A stretch of 64,000 bases of DNA from Dryocola sp036489025 (GTDB lineage: Bacteria > Pseudomonadota > Gammaproteobacteria > Enterobacterales > Enterobacteriaceae), in contig DASXGN010000013.1 of assembly GCA_036489025.1 (NCBI GenBank), forward strand, positions 73,303 to 137,302, in the 5' to 3' direction. The notes under the pieces were generated by a model. That model ran no database searches. It saw only the letters and a list, made by a program, of their open reading frames with translations, and was not told the DNA's origin. Numbering within the stretch: the first letter of the stretch is position 1; each line of letters opens with the position of its first letter. Shown piece by piece: positions 25,325-33,341 of this stretch. Made by a program: the position numbers and the translations under genes.

Positions 25325-25567
25325 TATGCCTGGCGCAGCCCGCGGCACCAGCTCTGCCGAAGCCGTGCCGCGGTGCTATCTCGATCTCAGACAGCTATGT
25401 TACCCCAGACCATTTCCCCCTTATGGAAGGTGGCGGTGCGCGGGATCATCTTGCGGATGGTTTCGCCGAGGAACGAGCCGCCCGCTAAAATCATTGCCTC
25501 AACACAGCAGTTTGCGCCGGAGGGTATGCTGACGGCGATTTATCAGGATTTGCTGTATCGACACTAA
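25325..25567 (+). other. possible decayed gene fragment
   Basis: Downstream of the kinase gene, short open stretches occur in two overlapping frames. One reads YVTPDHFPLMEGGGARDH then stops at 25490s; another runs to 25567, ending MLTAIYQDLLYRH. The protein-like composition shifting between frames suggests a frameshifted remnant, but I cannot name the family, and neither piece has a convincing start. Confidence 0.2.
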
Positions 25568-25607
25568 AGCTCAGCCGGGGGCGATCCGTGCCGCCCCGAG
25601 GCTGAAC

Positions 25608-26300
25608 TCAGAAGATCCCTTTCTGGCGGATCTTCTTCATTTTTTCCGTCGGCGCATCCATTTCCGCCAGGTTCATTTCTTCGGCATTATTGCTCGCCGG
25701 TGATACGGCCTGCACCGCCGCTTTCTCGCTGCGGCGCATCTGCGCCAGCTGCAGGCTTTGCTGCTCCAGCAGCGTGCGCATGCCTTCGAGCTCGCGACGC
25801 AGGTGTGCGAACTCCGCCTGCTGGGCGGCGCTCATTTCCTGCGCGGGCTGGCTGACCGCCGCTTCCGTCGTTACCGCTGCGGGCGCCGCAGGCAGCGACT
25901 CAGGAATGGCCTGCTGCAACAGCTTCTGGAGCTGTTCCAGCTGCTGCGCGGAAAAATCCTCGTTCGACTTTTCGGTCGCGCCAATCGGCGTGCCTTTCGG
26001 CAGCAGCCCGCAGCGCACCAGCTCCGTTACCAGCTCCGGCAGCGTAAGATGTTCACGCCCCATCGACTCGGCGACGTGATGGCAAAGCTGCGGGTTAAGC
26101 AAATGCAGCTGTAACCCGGCCAGATACACGTCGCGGTGGAAGGTACGCATTTCCGCCGCCACGTCTTCGCGCGCCTCCGCGCTCTGCTGGAGCTGGCCGT
26201 GCCACTGAGAAAGCTTCGCGACGGTGCGCAGATCGGCCTGTGAATCGCCCGGACTAAGATGAAGCGTGAGATTAACCCGCTTCGTCTGTCCGTTACTCAT
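25608..26300 (-). CDS. ParR/StbB-like adaptor of the ParM partner gene
   Basis: 230 residues. The first ~100 resemble plasmid R1 ParR: a basic strand (TKRVNLTLHLSPGD), helices with RTFHRDVYLAGLQLHLLNPQL and LTLPELVTELVRCGLLPKG, consistent with a ribbon-helix-helix centromere binder. The remaining half is a low-complexity Gln/Ala/Glu coiled coil (LEQLQKLLQQ, LRRELEGMRTLLEQQSLQ) absent from R1 ParR (117 residues), ending in a basic tail. The gene overlaps the end of parM by eight bases, the same order (parM then parR) as on plasmids. Role: joining DNA to ParM filaments, inferred. Confidence 0.65.
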   Translation of the reverse strand: MSNGQTKRVNLTLHLSPGDSQADLRTVAKLSQWHGQLQQSAEAREDVAAEMRTFHRDVYLAGLQLHLLNPQLCHHVAESMGREHLTLPELVTELVRCGLLPKGTPIGATEKSNEDFSAQQLEQLQKLLQQAIPESLPAAPAAVTTEAAVSQPAQEMSAAQQAEFAHLRRELEGMRTLLEQQSLQLAQMRRSEKAAVQAVSPASNNAEEMNLAEMDAPTEKMKKIRQKGIF

Positions 26301-27342
26301 TTTCCTCTACCTCAAGCAGCACAGGCTCTTCCACCGCCTGGGCACCCGATTCGGAATGGAACAGGCAAATTTCACGAGACAGCGCGCTTTGCGGCTTATC
26401 GATGGTCACTACGCGGTCGCCAAGCGTGGCGTACGCCGCACGCACGGAGGCTTCAATCAGCGTTGCTCCGCCGCCGACCAGGTAAACGCGGTTCGGGTTC
26501 TTGGCAAATTTTTTCGCCTCGTATGCCACCTGATCGCCCAGCTCGGTGATTTTGGTTTCAATGCGTTCGAGGATGTCCTGAATGCGGGATTCGTCGTTAA
26601 CCACGCTGCGCACGAAGGCCATATCGCCGCGACGCTTAATAAGCTCGTTCGCCACCAGATAGCTGGAGTCGCTGTCCGCCGCCGCCAGGGCTTTACGCGT
26701 CGCGTCGGTCACCATTGCCACGCCGATTTCGTTGTTGCCGTAAATCGCGGATACATCGTCAAACTCGCCGACGATAATGCCCATATCCAGCGTGGTGCCG
26801 CCGCAGTCAATAACCAGCGATTTGGTAAATTCGCTGGTTTCGGAACCCAGCAGATGAGAAAGCGCGGCGGGCAGGCTTTCCGGCATCACTTCAACGTTGG
26901 CAATGTTGAACAGCTCGCCCTTATTCAGGGAGATTTCGCGCATCAGGTTGCGACGTTTTGCTTCGATGCGCTCTTCGTTGCGCTGGCAGTCGTCCGGGTT
27001 ATAGAACTGGGTGATCGGCAACGTCACGACGATGTCCACTTCGCAAGGCTCCATGCCGCTTTGCAGCAGCGCATGGTGCACCGCCAGCAGATTCAGGTCG
27101 TCATACTGGTAGTCGATATGCGTGGTGGAAAGCGCCTTATCCGAGGTCGCATCGTAGGTGTATTTGGTGGTGCCAATGGTGTAGTTGAACACCTTCTGCC
27201 CGCGCAGCAGCGCGGCGCTTTTCCAGTCTTTGCGGAATGAGTTTGGCGAAACGATGGTTTTCAGCGTGCCGTTTTCAATCCAGCTAAGTTTGACGTTGGT
27301 GGAACCATCGTCGATGGCGAATTTAGTGCGAATCTGGGTCAT
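26293..27342 (-). CDS. parM: ParM-like actin ATPase (chromosomal)
   Basis: 349 residues, strongly like R1 ParM (StbA): AIDDGSTNVKLSWIENG (phosphate 1), VSPNSFRKDW, AVHHALLQSGMEPCEVDIVV with LPITQFY, VEVMPESLPAAL, VIDCGGTTLDMGIIVGEF (phosphate 2), IYGNNEIGV, LVGGGATLIEA (adenosine motif). All ATP-binding motifs of the actin/Hsp70 fold are intact. On plasmids ParM filaments push sister copies apart. Here the pair is embedded among core genes with no replication or transfer genes, so it may segregate nothing known, act on the chromosome, or be a stabilised relic. Start ATG at 27342; 650 bp of non-coding sequence upstream. Confidence 0.88.
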   Translation of the reverse strand: MTQIRTKFAIDDGSTNVKLSWIENGTLKTIVSPNSFRKDWKSAALLRGQKVFNYTIGTTKYTYDATSDKALSTTHIDYQYDDLNLLAVHHALLQSGMEPCEVDIVVTLPITQFYNPDDCQRNEERIEAKRRNLMREISLNKGELFNIANVEVMPESLPAALSHLLGSETSEFTKSLVIDCGGTTLDMGIIVGEFDDVSAIYGNNEIGVAMVTDATRKALAAADSDSSYLVANELIKRRGDMAFVRSVVNDESRIQDILERIETKITELGDQVAYEAKKFAKNPNRVYLVGGGATLIEASVRAAYATLGDRVVTIDKPQSALSREICLFHSESGAQAVEEPVLLEVEENE

Positions 27343-27999
27343 TTAAGCGTCTCAACAGGCGTAGGGACAGCGATGCTTAGAGGGTATGCTGTCTGAATCA
27401 TTACAAACCGGTAATTAGGTTATTTCAGGGAGAAGACCAGAAATTAAAACTGCGGGAAGGCGCTACACGATCGAGAGTCAGTCTTAATTTACTTATCGGC
27501 AACATACCGACGAGGTTCCTGAAAGATGACGTAATTATATCGCATAAAAAATTAAAACTGAATAAAGGCTGGACAGCAAGGGCAGAGCCCATCGTTTAAA
27601 AGACTCAGTCACACAATAAAAACAAGCAATTTAACAACGAGTTACAAGAATAACCATAAAAACAAACGACAACAAACATGGAATAAAATAAATTCAGCAC
27701 GCGCTTAGAAATGGCAATAACAAAACAAACCAAACGCTTCGGGAAATAATCATTCCGCAATTAAAAACAATACCCTTCCGCAGGCGGAAGTTATATTTCC
27801 GCATTATTATTTAAAATCTTATTAACTTATTCCGCTGTCATTGAGATATACGCGGCGAAAAATAGAAAGCGACACACAATAGCGGCGACTTTAATTGACC
27901 GACGGCAAACGGGGCTAAGCGGCCGTTTGCACCATGAAGGAATTTCCCGGACAATGCCGTTTTTTAACCTTACGTTCACAACGACAAGCCGACGACAAC
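27343..27999. other. 657-bp non-coding interval upstream of parM
   Basis: No credible gene. The half nearest parM is mixed composition; 27590-27740 is strikingly rich in A and poor in T on the plus strand; 27750-27835 carries the TTCCGC repeats listed separately. AATTAAAACTG occurs twice (27442 and 27550). It presumably holds the parM promoter and any centromere for the ParR-like protein, and the promoter of the gene at 28000. Confidence 0.5.
27753..27835. repeat. cluster of TTCCGC repeats, candidate ParR-like binding site
   Basis: TTCCGC occurs directly at 27753, 27776, 27797 and 27830 and inverted (GCGGAA) at 27784. The second and inverted copies form a perfect palindrome CTTCCGC-AG-GCGGAAG. 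Spacings between direct copies are 23, 21 and 33 bp, roughly two to three helical turns, in an AT-rich background. Iterated short sites of this sort are what ParR-type proteins bind; the link is inference. Confidence 0.4.
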
Positions 28000-28248
28000 A
28001 TGAAGCACCCACTGGAAACCCTGATGAGCGCCGCAAGTATTTTGCTGCTGGCGCTTCTCTCCTGCCTGCTGCTGCCCGCGCCCATGATGACCCTGGCGCT
28101 GGCGAAAAAGCTGATTGAGATCTTTCACCTGCTCGATCTCAGCCAGCTCTACACGATTCTGTTCTGCATCTGGTTCCTGGCGCTGGGCTGCGTCGAATAC
28201 CTCGCGCTGCGCTTTATCTGGCGGCGCTGGTTCTCAATTGAGCGCTGA
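28000..28248 (+). CDS. small inner-membrane protein, DUF1158/YigG-like
   Basis: 82 residues from the ATG at 28000. Two membrane segments: ASILLLALLSCLLLPAP (~12-28) and LYTILFCIWFLALGCVEYLAL (~50-70), with a basic WRRWF near the C-terminus. Length and pattern (MKHPLETL start, two TM helices) match the short enterobacterial DUF1158 family as I remember it; function there is unknown. It lies convergent to CRISPR array 1, whose transcript runs towards it. Confidence 0.6.
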   Translation: MKHPLETLMSAASILLLALLSCLLLPAPMMTLALAKKLIEIFHLLDLSQLYTILFCIWFLALGCVEYLALRFIWRRWFSIER

Positions 28249-28268
28249 GCGGACGCGCCGCGCTTCTT

Positions 28269-28960
28269 TTTGTAAGCTGCCTGTACGGCAGTGTACGGTC
28301 AGAATCAGCTATCGGTGAAAGCTGATGTTTTCTAAGCTGCCTGTACGGCAGTGAACGCTGATTATCTGTCACGCATGGCCGTGCTTCATTTCTAAGCTGC
28401 CTGTACGGCAGTGAGTGAACCCGTACATCGAATTGCTTGCACGCTCACGCCCTTTCTAAGCTGCCTGTACGGCAGTGAACCATCGAACAGGTTTAACTGA
28501 GAAACGCCAGTATTTCTAAGCTGCCTGTACGGCAGTGAACACCGCAGCGGCACCGATGCCAATTTTGGCAAATTTCTAAGCTGCCTGTACGGCAGTGAAC
28601 AACGCATCAAACGCTTTATCCGCAAACTCTTCTTTCTAAGCTGCCTGTACGGCAGTGAACTTCGACGCTTTTGCTACTTCCTTGCTCAGAAGTTTCTAAG
28701 CTGCCTGTACGGCAGTGAACGGCGCACCGCTGACCAGCGGCGAGATGTTGGGTTTCTAAGCTGCCTGTACGGCAGTGAACCTGAATGACTCAACGCCTGC
28801 GGTTTGCTCGCTTTTCTAAGCTGCCTGTACGGCAGTGAACATCCTTGTTTACCGCCTCAGCGTCCTGCTGATTTTCTAAGCTGCCTGTACGGCAGTGAAC
28901 GGCGTTGCAATGGTGGCGGCCTGCCTTGATGATTTCTAAGCTGCCTGTACGGCAGTGAAC
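28269..28960 (-). CRISPR. CRISPR array 1 (type I-F), 12 repeats
   Basis: 28-bp repeats (plus strand begins TTTCTAAGCTGCC and ends GGCAGTGAAC; the crRNA sense is the complement, starting GTTCACTGCC) spaced at 60 bp, giving 32-bp spacers. Starts at 28269, 28329, 28389, then 28453 and every 60 bp to 28933. The core variant is GTACGG. The leftmost copy is degenerate (TTTG..., GTGTAC end), marking the old end; the third copy carries a 4-bp duplication (GTGAGTGAAC). The leader is on the right, so new spacers enter at 28932 and transcription runs left. Confidence 0.97.
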
Positions 28961-29110
28961 AGAAGTCTTACATGCATAACCTGTTGATGCAACGCATAAA
29001 AAAGAGCTTCTGCACTTAAAAACCCTTTTTTAAACTTTTTCTTTCATAGCCATATAAATCAATAGTTTAGCCAGGCATCAAAAATTAGGGTTCTACGGAG
29101 AAACAAAATG
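28961..29110 (-). promoter_or_regulatory. leader of CRISPR array 1
   Basis: AT-rich leader beginning AGAAGTCTTACATGCATAAC, shared with array 2. It contains an IHF consensus site at 29057-29069 (AATCAATAGTTTA) bracketed by AACCCTTTTT (29021-29030) and AAAAATTAGGGTT (29080-29092), near inverted repeats. In type I-F systems IHF bends the leader for Cas1-Cas2-3 integration. From 29111 to the dsbA-like gene end at 29288 I see no gene; a GGCGGCTATAAG element at 29172 has a counterpart (GCGGCTATAAAA) beside array 2. Confidence 0.8.
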
Positions 29111-29287
29111 ACCGCCAGCGGCACGGGCGCATGACGTCTCGCGTTGCATATATCGAAGCCCCCTTTCCTGGGCGGCTATAAGAGAAAGTGCTATAGCCAC
29201 ATTTCCCTTAAGCGCCCGGCAAAAGTTGTTAACGATAGCCAGTATGATGAACGGCTGGCTGATGCCGCAGGGTTTAGAGGCGATCGC

Positions 29288-29929
29288 TCACTCGCGCCGG
29301 ATCAGCATTTCCCGCCAGGCCGCCGCGTTGCCCAGAAAGCGACCGGCATCAAGCAGCTTGAGCTGCCCTTCGGGATCCTCAAGCGCAAAGGTAGGAAAAC
29401 CCCGGCCACGGACCCTTTCCAGAAGCAAGCGGCTTTCAGCAAAGTACTCATTCAACGGCTCGCCGCTCACGGCGCGAACTTCCTCAGTAAAAGCATCGGG
29501 CGCCAGGCCCATATCTTTTGCCAGCGTTTCAAGCACCGCCGGGTCGGCTACCCGCAGACCTGCCTGATAATGCGCAATCTGAATGCGATGCAGCATTTCC
29601 AGGCCGCGTCCGGCCAGGCTTTCCGCCGCCAGAATCGCGCCGGTTGGCGGCGCGGAGTCCATTACCGCGCTGGTATCCAGCAGCAGGCCGTTGATATAAG
29701 CATCGCCAAAAATCTGCCCGGTCATCGCAGCGATTCTGGCGTCATGCTCAATCACGTGGCGACGCCACTGCGCGTCAATATGACGGCGGTTGCTGCCCGT
29801 CATCATGCCGCCGCCGTGGAGCGCAATCTTCAGCCCGGCAATGTCTTTCGCGGCGTCCACCAGCGGCGCGGCACCGTAGCACCAGCCGCACAGCGGATCG
29901 AAAATATAATGCAGCGTTAGCTCACGCAT
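29288..29929 (-). CDS. DsbA-family thioredoxin-fold protein (FrnE-like)
   Basis: 213 residues with an N-terminal strand and redox motif FDPLCGWCYGA (CGWC), then the helical insertion typical of DsbA-fold proteins, and the cis-Pro loop RGRGFPTFAL. No signal peptide, so it acts in the cytoplasm, like FrnE oxidoreductase/isomerases. It lies 23 bp downstream of the MBL-fold gene in the same direction and is likely co-transcribed. Substrate unknown. Confidence 0.85.
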   Translation of the reverse strand: MRELTLHYIFDPLCGWCYGAAPLVDAAKDIAGLKIALHGGGMMTGSNRRHIDAQWRRHVIEHDARIAAMTGQIFGDAYINGLLLDTSAVMDSAPPTGAILAAESLAGRGLEMLHRIQIAHYQAGLRVADPAVLETLAKDMGLAPDAFTEEVRAVSGEPLNEYFAESRLLLERVRGRGFPTFALEDPEGQLKLLDAGRFLGNAAAWREMLIRRE

Positions 29930-29952
29930 TTTTCACTCCTCTGGCCCGCGGC

Positions 29953-30828
29953 TTACTGAGGCCACTTCATTTCGTTTTTAAGCACTTTAGCGCTGAGCTC
30001 AAGGCTCGATTCATCCTGCAAATTCGGGTACTGCTTTTTCATGGCGGCGATAAGCTCGGCGGAATTTTTTGCCGCCGGCAAAGCCTTATCCAGCGCGCTG
30101 AGATAGTTCTGCGTAAAGGTGACCGACTCAAGCGTCAGCGGCGCACCCGGCAGGTAGTGTCCCGGCACCACGACCTCTGGCTTCAGCGCTTTAATGCCTG
30201 CCAGCGTTTGCTGCCACTGTGTGCGAGAACGTTCGGTTTGAGTATCCGCGACCCAAAGGTGAATATTGTTGCCCGAAACCGGCACGCCGCCGACCACGGC
30301 TTTCAGCGCGGGGATCCAGACGTAGGTACGATCTGCCGTTGGGCCTGCGATATTGAGTGTTTGCCCTTCAACGGTGAAGCTTTTGCCCGACAGCGGCTGC
30401 GGCACAATCACTTTGCCCGGCGCGTTGTCTTTCAGAATCGGGCCCCAGTACGCCAGCTTGCCGTCTTTCGATGCTTCAATCGCCTTAACGGTTTCCGGCG
30501 TGGCGACAATTTTTGCCTGCGGGAAAGCGGCCTGAATGCGATCCAGACCGAAGTAAAAATCCGGATCCGAATGGCTGATATACACCGTGGTCAGCTTTTT
30601 GCCGGTGGCTTTGATTTTCTGCACCAGCTGTTCCGCGTCGTTACGCTGGAACTGGGCGTCAATCAGCACCACTTCGTGTTCGCCGCTGATAATTTCTGAC
30701 GAGACCGGAAAGACGCTCTTCTCGCCGGGGTTATAAACCTCCATCTTCAGCGGAGCAGCCGCGTGAACCAGGGTAGCGGCGCCCGCCAGCCCGGCGAAGG
30801 TCAAAGTCAGTAAGGTATTTTTAAACAT
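29953..30828 (-). CDS. secreted MBL-fold metallohydrolase, atypical metal site
   Basis: About 291 residues from ATG 30828, which follows AGGACA and starts a signal peptide (MFKNTLLTLTFAGLAG...VHAA); a frame open further upstream lacks these. Metallo-beta-lactamase fold, with VVLIDAQFQRNDAEQLV and VVVPGHYLPG. The usual HxHxDH is replaced by SHSDPDFYFG, so the first metal His is changed, as in a subfamily of periplasmic MBL proteins. Divergent from a LysR gene that probably controls it. Hydrolysed substrate not known. Confidence 0.82.
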   Translation of the reverse strand: MFKNTLLTLTFAGLAGAATLVHAAAPLKMEVYNPGEKSVFPVSSEIISGEHEVVLIDAQFQRNDAEQLVQKIKATGKKLTTVYISHSDPDFYFGLDRIQAAFPQAKIVATPETVKAIEASKDGKLAYWGPILKDNAPGKVIVPQPLSGKSFTVEGQTLNIAGPTADRTYVWIPALKAVVGGVPVSGNNIHLWVADTQTERSRTQWQQTLAGIKALKPEVVVPGHYLPGAPLTLESVTFTQNYLSALDKALPAAKNSAELIAAMKKQYPNLQDESSLELSAKVLKNEMKWPQ

Positions 30829-30933
30829 GGCAGATGTCCTGAATTGTCGTAACGTGGCGCTCATCCTACGTTGCATAAATCGAGACAAAAACCGGATAAT
30901 AAGCAATTATTCATTGCGTAAATCGGACGAATC

Positions 30934-31842
30934 ATGGATCGCATCACTGCCGCCAGAGTCTTTATTACCATCGTGGAACGCGGCAGCATGATTGCCGCCG
31001 CCGAGCAGCTCGAAATGTCCCGGGCGATGGTCACGCGCTACCTTTCACAAATGGAAGAGTGGACCGGAGCACGGCTTTTGCACCGCACCACTCGCAGATT
31101 AAGCCTGACGGACGCGGGAGAAAGAACGCTGGCCCTGTCACGCAAAATGCTCGAGGTTGCCGAGGCGATTGACCAGGTTGAAGAGCGCCCTAACGATGAG
31201 ATCCGCGGCATTCTGCGGATAACCTGCTCGCAGTCTTTGGGGCAAACGGCGCTGGCCGGTGCCGTCACGCAGTATCTGAAGCTGCACCCGCAGGTGGCCG
31301 TCGACTTGCAGATGAACAACCGCGCGGTCAACCTGGTAGAGGAGCGAATCGACCTCGCGCTGCGCATTACCAACGATCTGGATCCCAATCTTATCGCCCG
31401 CCCGCTGTCCAGCTGCGCCTCCGTGGTCTGCGCTGCGCCACGGTACCTCGCCGAGCGCGGCACGCCAGAGCGCCCGGAAGATCTTGCCGGACATAACTGC
31501 CTGACCTATTCGTGGTTCGGCAAAAGCCTGTGGCACTTTGAGCGGGCCGGTGAAAAATCCTCGGTGGCCGTGAGCGGGAATCTCAGCGCCAACGAATCCG
31601 TTGTTCTGCTGGCGGGCACGCTGCGCGGGGCGGGCATCTCTCTTCAGCCTTATTATTCTGCCGCCCCGCTGCTGGCTAAAGGCGAGCTGGTTGAGCTTCT
31701 CCCCGCCTATAAGCCGCAGGCGATGGGCATTTACGGGATTTATACCTCGCGCAAACAGATGCCCGCCACGCTGCGTTCCCTGCTCGATTTCCTGGTGGAA
31801 TGGTTTGCCAGCGATACGCAGTGGCGGGCCACGCTGCGCTAA
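30934..31842 (+). CDS. LysR-type transcriptional regulator
   Basis: 302 residues. N-terminal HTH (ARVFITIVERGSMIAAAEQL, MSRAMVTRYLSQMEEWTGARLL) and a full substrate-binding domain (IRGILRITCSQSLGQTALA to the C-terminus). It diverges from the MBL-fold/DsbA-like pair with 105 bp between, the usual layout for a LysR regulator and its target. Confidence 0.92.
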   Translation: MDRITAARVFITIVERGSMIAAAEQLEMSRAMVTRYLSQMEEWTGARLLHRTTRRLSLTDAGERTLALSRKMLEVAEAIDQVEERPNDEIRGILRITCSQSLGQTALAGAVTQYLKLHPQVAVDLQMNNRAVNLVEERIDLALRITNDLDPNLIARPLSSCASVVCAAPRYLAERGTPERPEDLAGHNCLTYSWFGKSLWHFERAGEKSSVAVSGNLSANESVVLLAGTLRGAGISLQPYYSAAPLLAKGELVELLPAYKPQAMGIYGIYTSRKQMPATLRSLLDFLVEWFASDTQWRATLR

Positions 31843-31902
31843 AACCCAGCGGCGCTGACTATACTTATGCCAGGCCACCCACTGACAGCATGAGAGATCC
31901 CT

Positions 31903-33021
31903 ATGCCGCTGACCCCTTTCGAGCACTCCGACCCCTATACGCTCGGCGTTGAGCTGGAAATGCAGATTGTTAGCCCGCCGACCTACGATTTAAGCCAGGA
32001 CTCTTCCCGGCTGCTCAAAGACCTGAAGGGCCGCATCAGCGTCGGGGAGGTCAAGCACGACATTACCGAAAGCATGCTGGAAATCGCCACCGGCGTGTGC
32101 CAGGACGTTGAGGAAGCGAGAACGCAGCTGGCGGACCTGCGCCACCGGGTCATTCAGTCTGCCGACCGCCACCATCTGGCCATCTGCGGCGGCGGCACGC
32201 ATCCGTGGCAGAAGTGGCAGCGGCAGGAGATTTGTCAGAACGAGCGCTATAACCGCAACCTTGAGCTTTTTGGCTATCTGATGAAGCAGGCCACGGTGTT
32301 CGGGCAGCACGTTCACGTCGGCTGCGCCAGCGAAGAAGACGCCATTTACCTGCTGCACGGCCTGTCGCGCTTTGTGCCGCACTTTATCGCCCTCGCCGCC
32401 TCCTCGCCCTACATTCAGGGCCACGACACCACCTACGCCTCTTCGCGGCTGAATATTTTCTCGGCCTTTCCGGACAACGGCCCGGCCCCTTTTGTCAGCG
32501 ACTGGCAGGAATTTAGCTGGATGTATCAGCGCCTGGAAACCAGCCGCATGGTGGAATCCGTCAAAGACCTGCACTGGGACATTCGCCCCAGCCCGAAATT
32601 CGGTACGGTGGAAGTCAGGGTGATGGACATGCCGCTGGCGCTTTACCATGCGGTTAACATCGCCGGTTTCATCCAAACGCTTTCCCACTGGCTGCTGACC
32701 GAGCGCCCGTTCGTACCGCGCTCCGAGGACTACCTGCTTTATCGTTTTAATCGCTTCCAGGCCTGCCGCTTCGGTCTGGAAGGCATGCTGACCGACGTGC
32801 GTACCGGCGAGCAGCGCACGCTTGCCGAAGATATTCTGCCGCTGCTCGACACGCTCGCCCCCTACGCCGCGGAACTCAAGGCGGAAAGCGCGCTGGCAGC
32901 CATCCATGAAAGCGTCCAGCGCCGGGAAAGCGACACTTTGCGCATTCGCCAGTTTATGGCCGAAGGAGGCCTGTTGACGGAGCTGGTGCGCGAACACTGC
33001 GAAATCTGGGCTAAGGGTTAG
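31903..33021 (+). CDS. ybdK: carboxylate-amine ligase YbdK (weak glutamate-cysteine ligase)
   Basis: 372 residues closely matching E. coli YbdK across its length: YTLGVELEMQIVSPPTYDLS, GEVKHDITESMLE, CGGGTHPWQKWQR, FGQHVHVGCAS, DLHWDIRPSPKFGTVEVRVMD. It belongs to the GCS2 family, an ATP-grasp-like ligase joining glutamate's gamma-carboxylate to an amine; E. coli YbdK has weak gamma-glutamylcysteine synthetase activity. The acidic GVELEMQ and HVHVG motifs form the metal-nucleotide site. Separate from neighbours; own promoter probable. Confidence 0.93.
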   Translation: MPLTPFEHSDPYTLGVELEMQIVSPPTYDLSQDSSRLLKDLKGRISVGEVKHDITESMLEIATGVCQDVEEARTQLADLRHRVIQSADRHHLAICGGGTHPWQKWQRQEICQNERYNRNLELFGYLMKQATVFGQHVHVGCASEEDAIYLLHGLSRFVPHFIALAASSPYIQGHDTTYASSRLNIFSAFPDNGPAPFVSDWQEFSWMYQRLETSRMVESVKDLHWDIRPSPKFGTVEVRVMDMPLALYHAVNIAGFIQTLSHWLLTERPFVPRSEDYLLYRFNRFQACRFGLEGMLTDVRTGEQRTLAEDILPLLDTLAPYAAELKAESALAAIHESVQRRESDTLRIRQFMAEGGLLTELVREHCEIWAKG

Positions 33022-33225
33022 CGTCGCGACACTGCACCCTATTCGGTGCTTAAAAAAGCATCGTTGGGCAACATTAAAGGTGGATTTACGCTCCGGCAAC
33101 GGGCACTTTTCTAACCGGGAAAGTGCCTCGCAGTTAACTTTCTCGCTTTGCAGCCGTTCCAACTCTTTTTCTACCCTCCTCGCAAATCCCTTCGCTAATA
33201 ATGGTTATTAAATATTCATTCAGGC

Positions 33226-33241
33226 TACCCATTAAGAGGTG
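33226..33241 (+). promoter_or_regulatory. NarL/NarP 7-2-7 site upstream of fdnG
   Basis: TACCCATTAAGAGGTG reads as heptamer TACCCAT, two bases, then AGAGGTG, 13 of 14 to the inverted TACYYMT pair. It lies 46 bp upstream of the putative FNR site centre, the kind of place from which NarL activates fdnGHI in nitrate. Confidence 0.6.
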
Positions 33242-33265
33242 TTTATCTACCCAATCCTTAGCGAT

Positions 33266-33279
33266 TTGATTTCACGCAA
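33266..33279 (+). promoter_or_regulatory. probable FNR site of the fdnG promoter
   Basis: TTGATTTCACGCAA keeps a perfect left half (TTGAT) and a 3/5 right half of the FNR consensus TTGATNNNNATCAA. A TATTTT at 33301-33306 sits at the right distance to be the -10 if the site is centred near -41.5. The rest of 33022-33341 shows no gene. Confidence 0.5.
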
Positions 33280-33341
33280 TATACCCCCGGCCACGGCTGC
33301 TATTTTCGCCCTCGTTAATACGTCGTAACAATGAGGTTTAA

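Noticed and set aside
26266..27240. 324-residue rightward frame opposite parM
   Set aside because: Antisense to a gene with all ParM motifs; no family features of its own.
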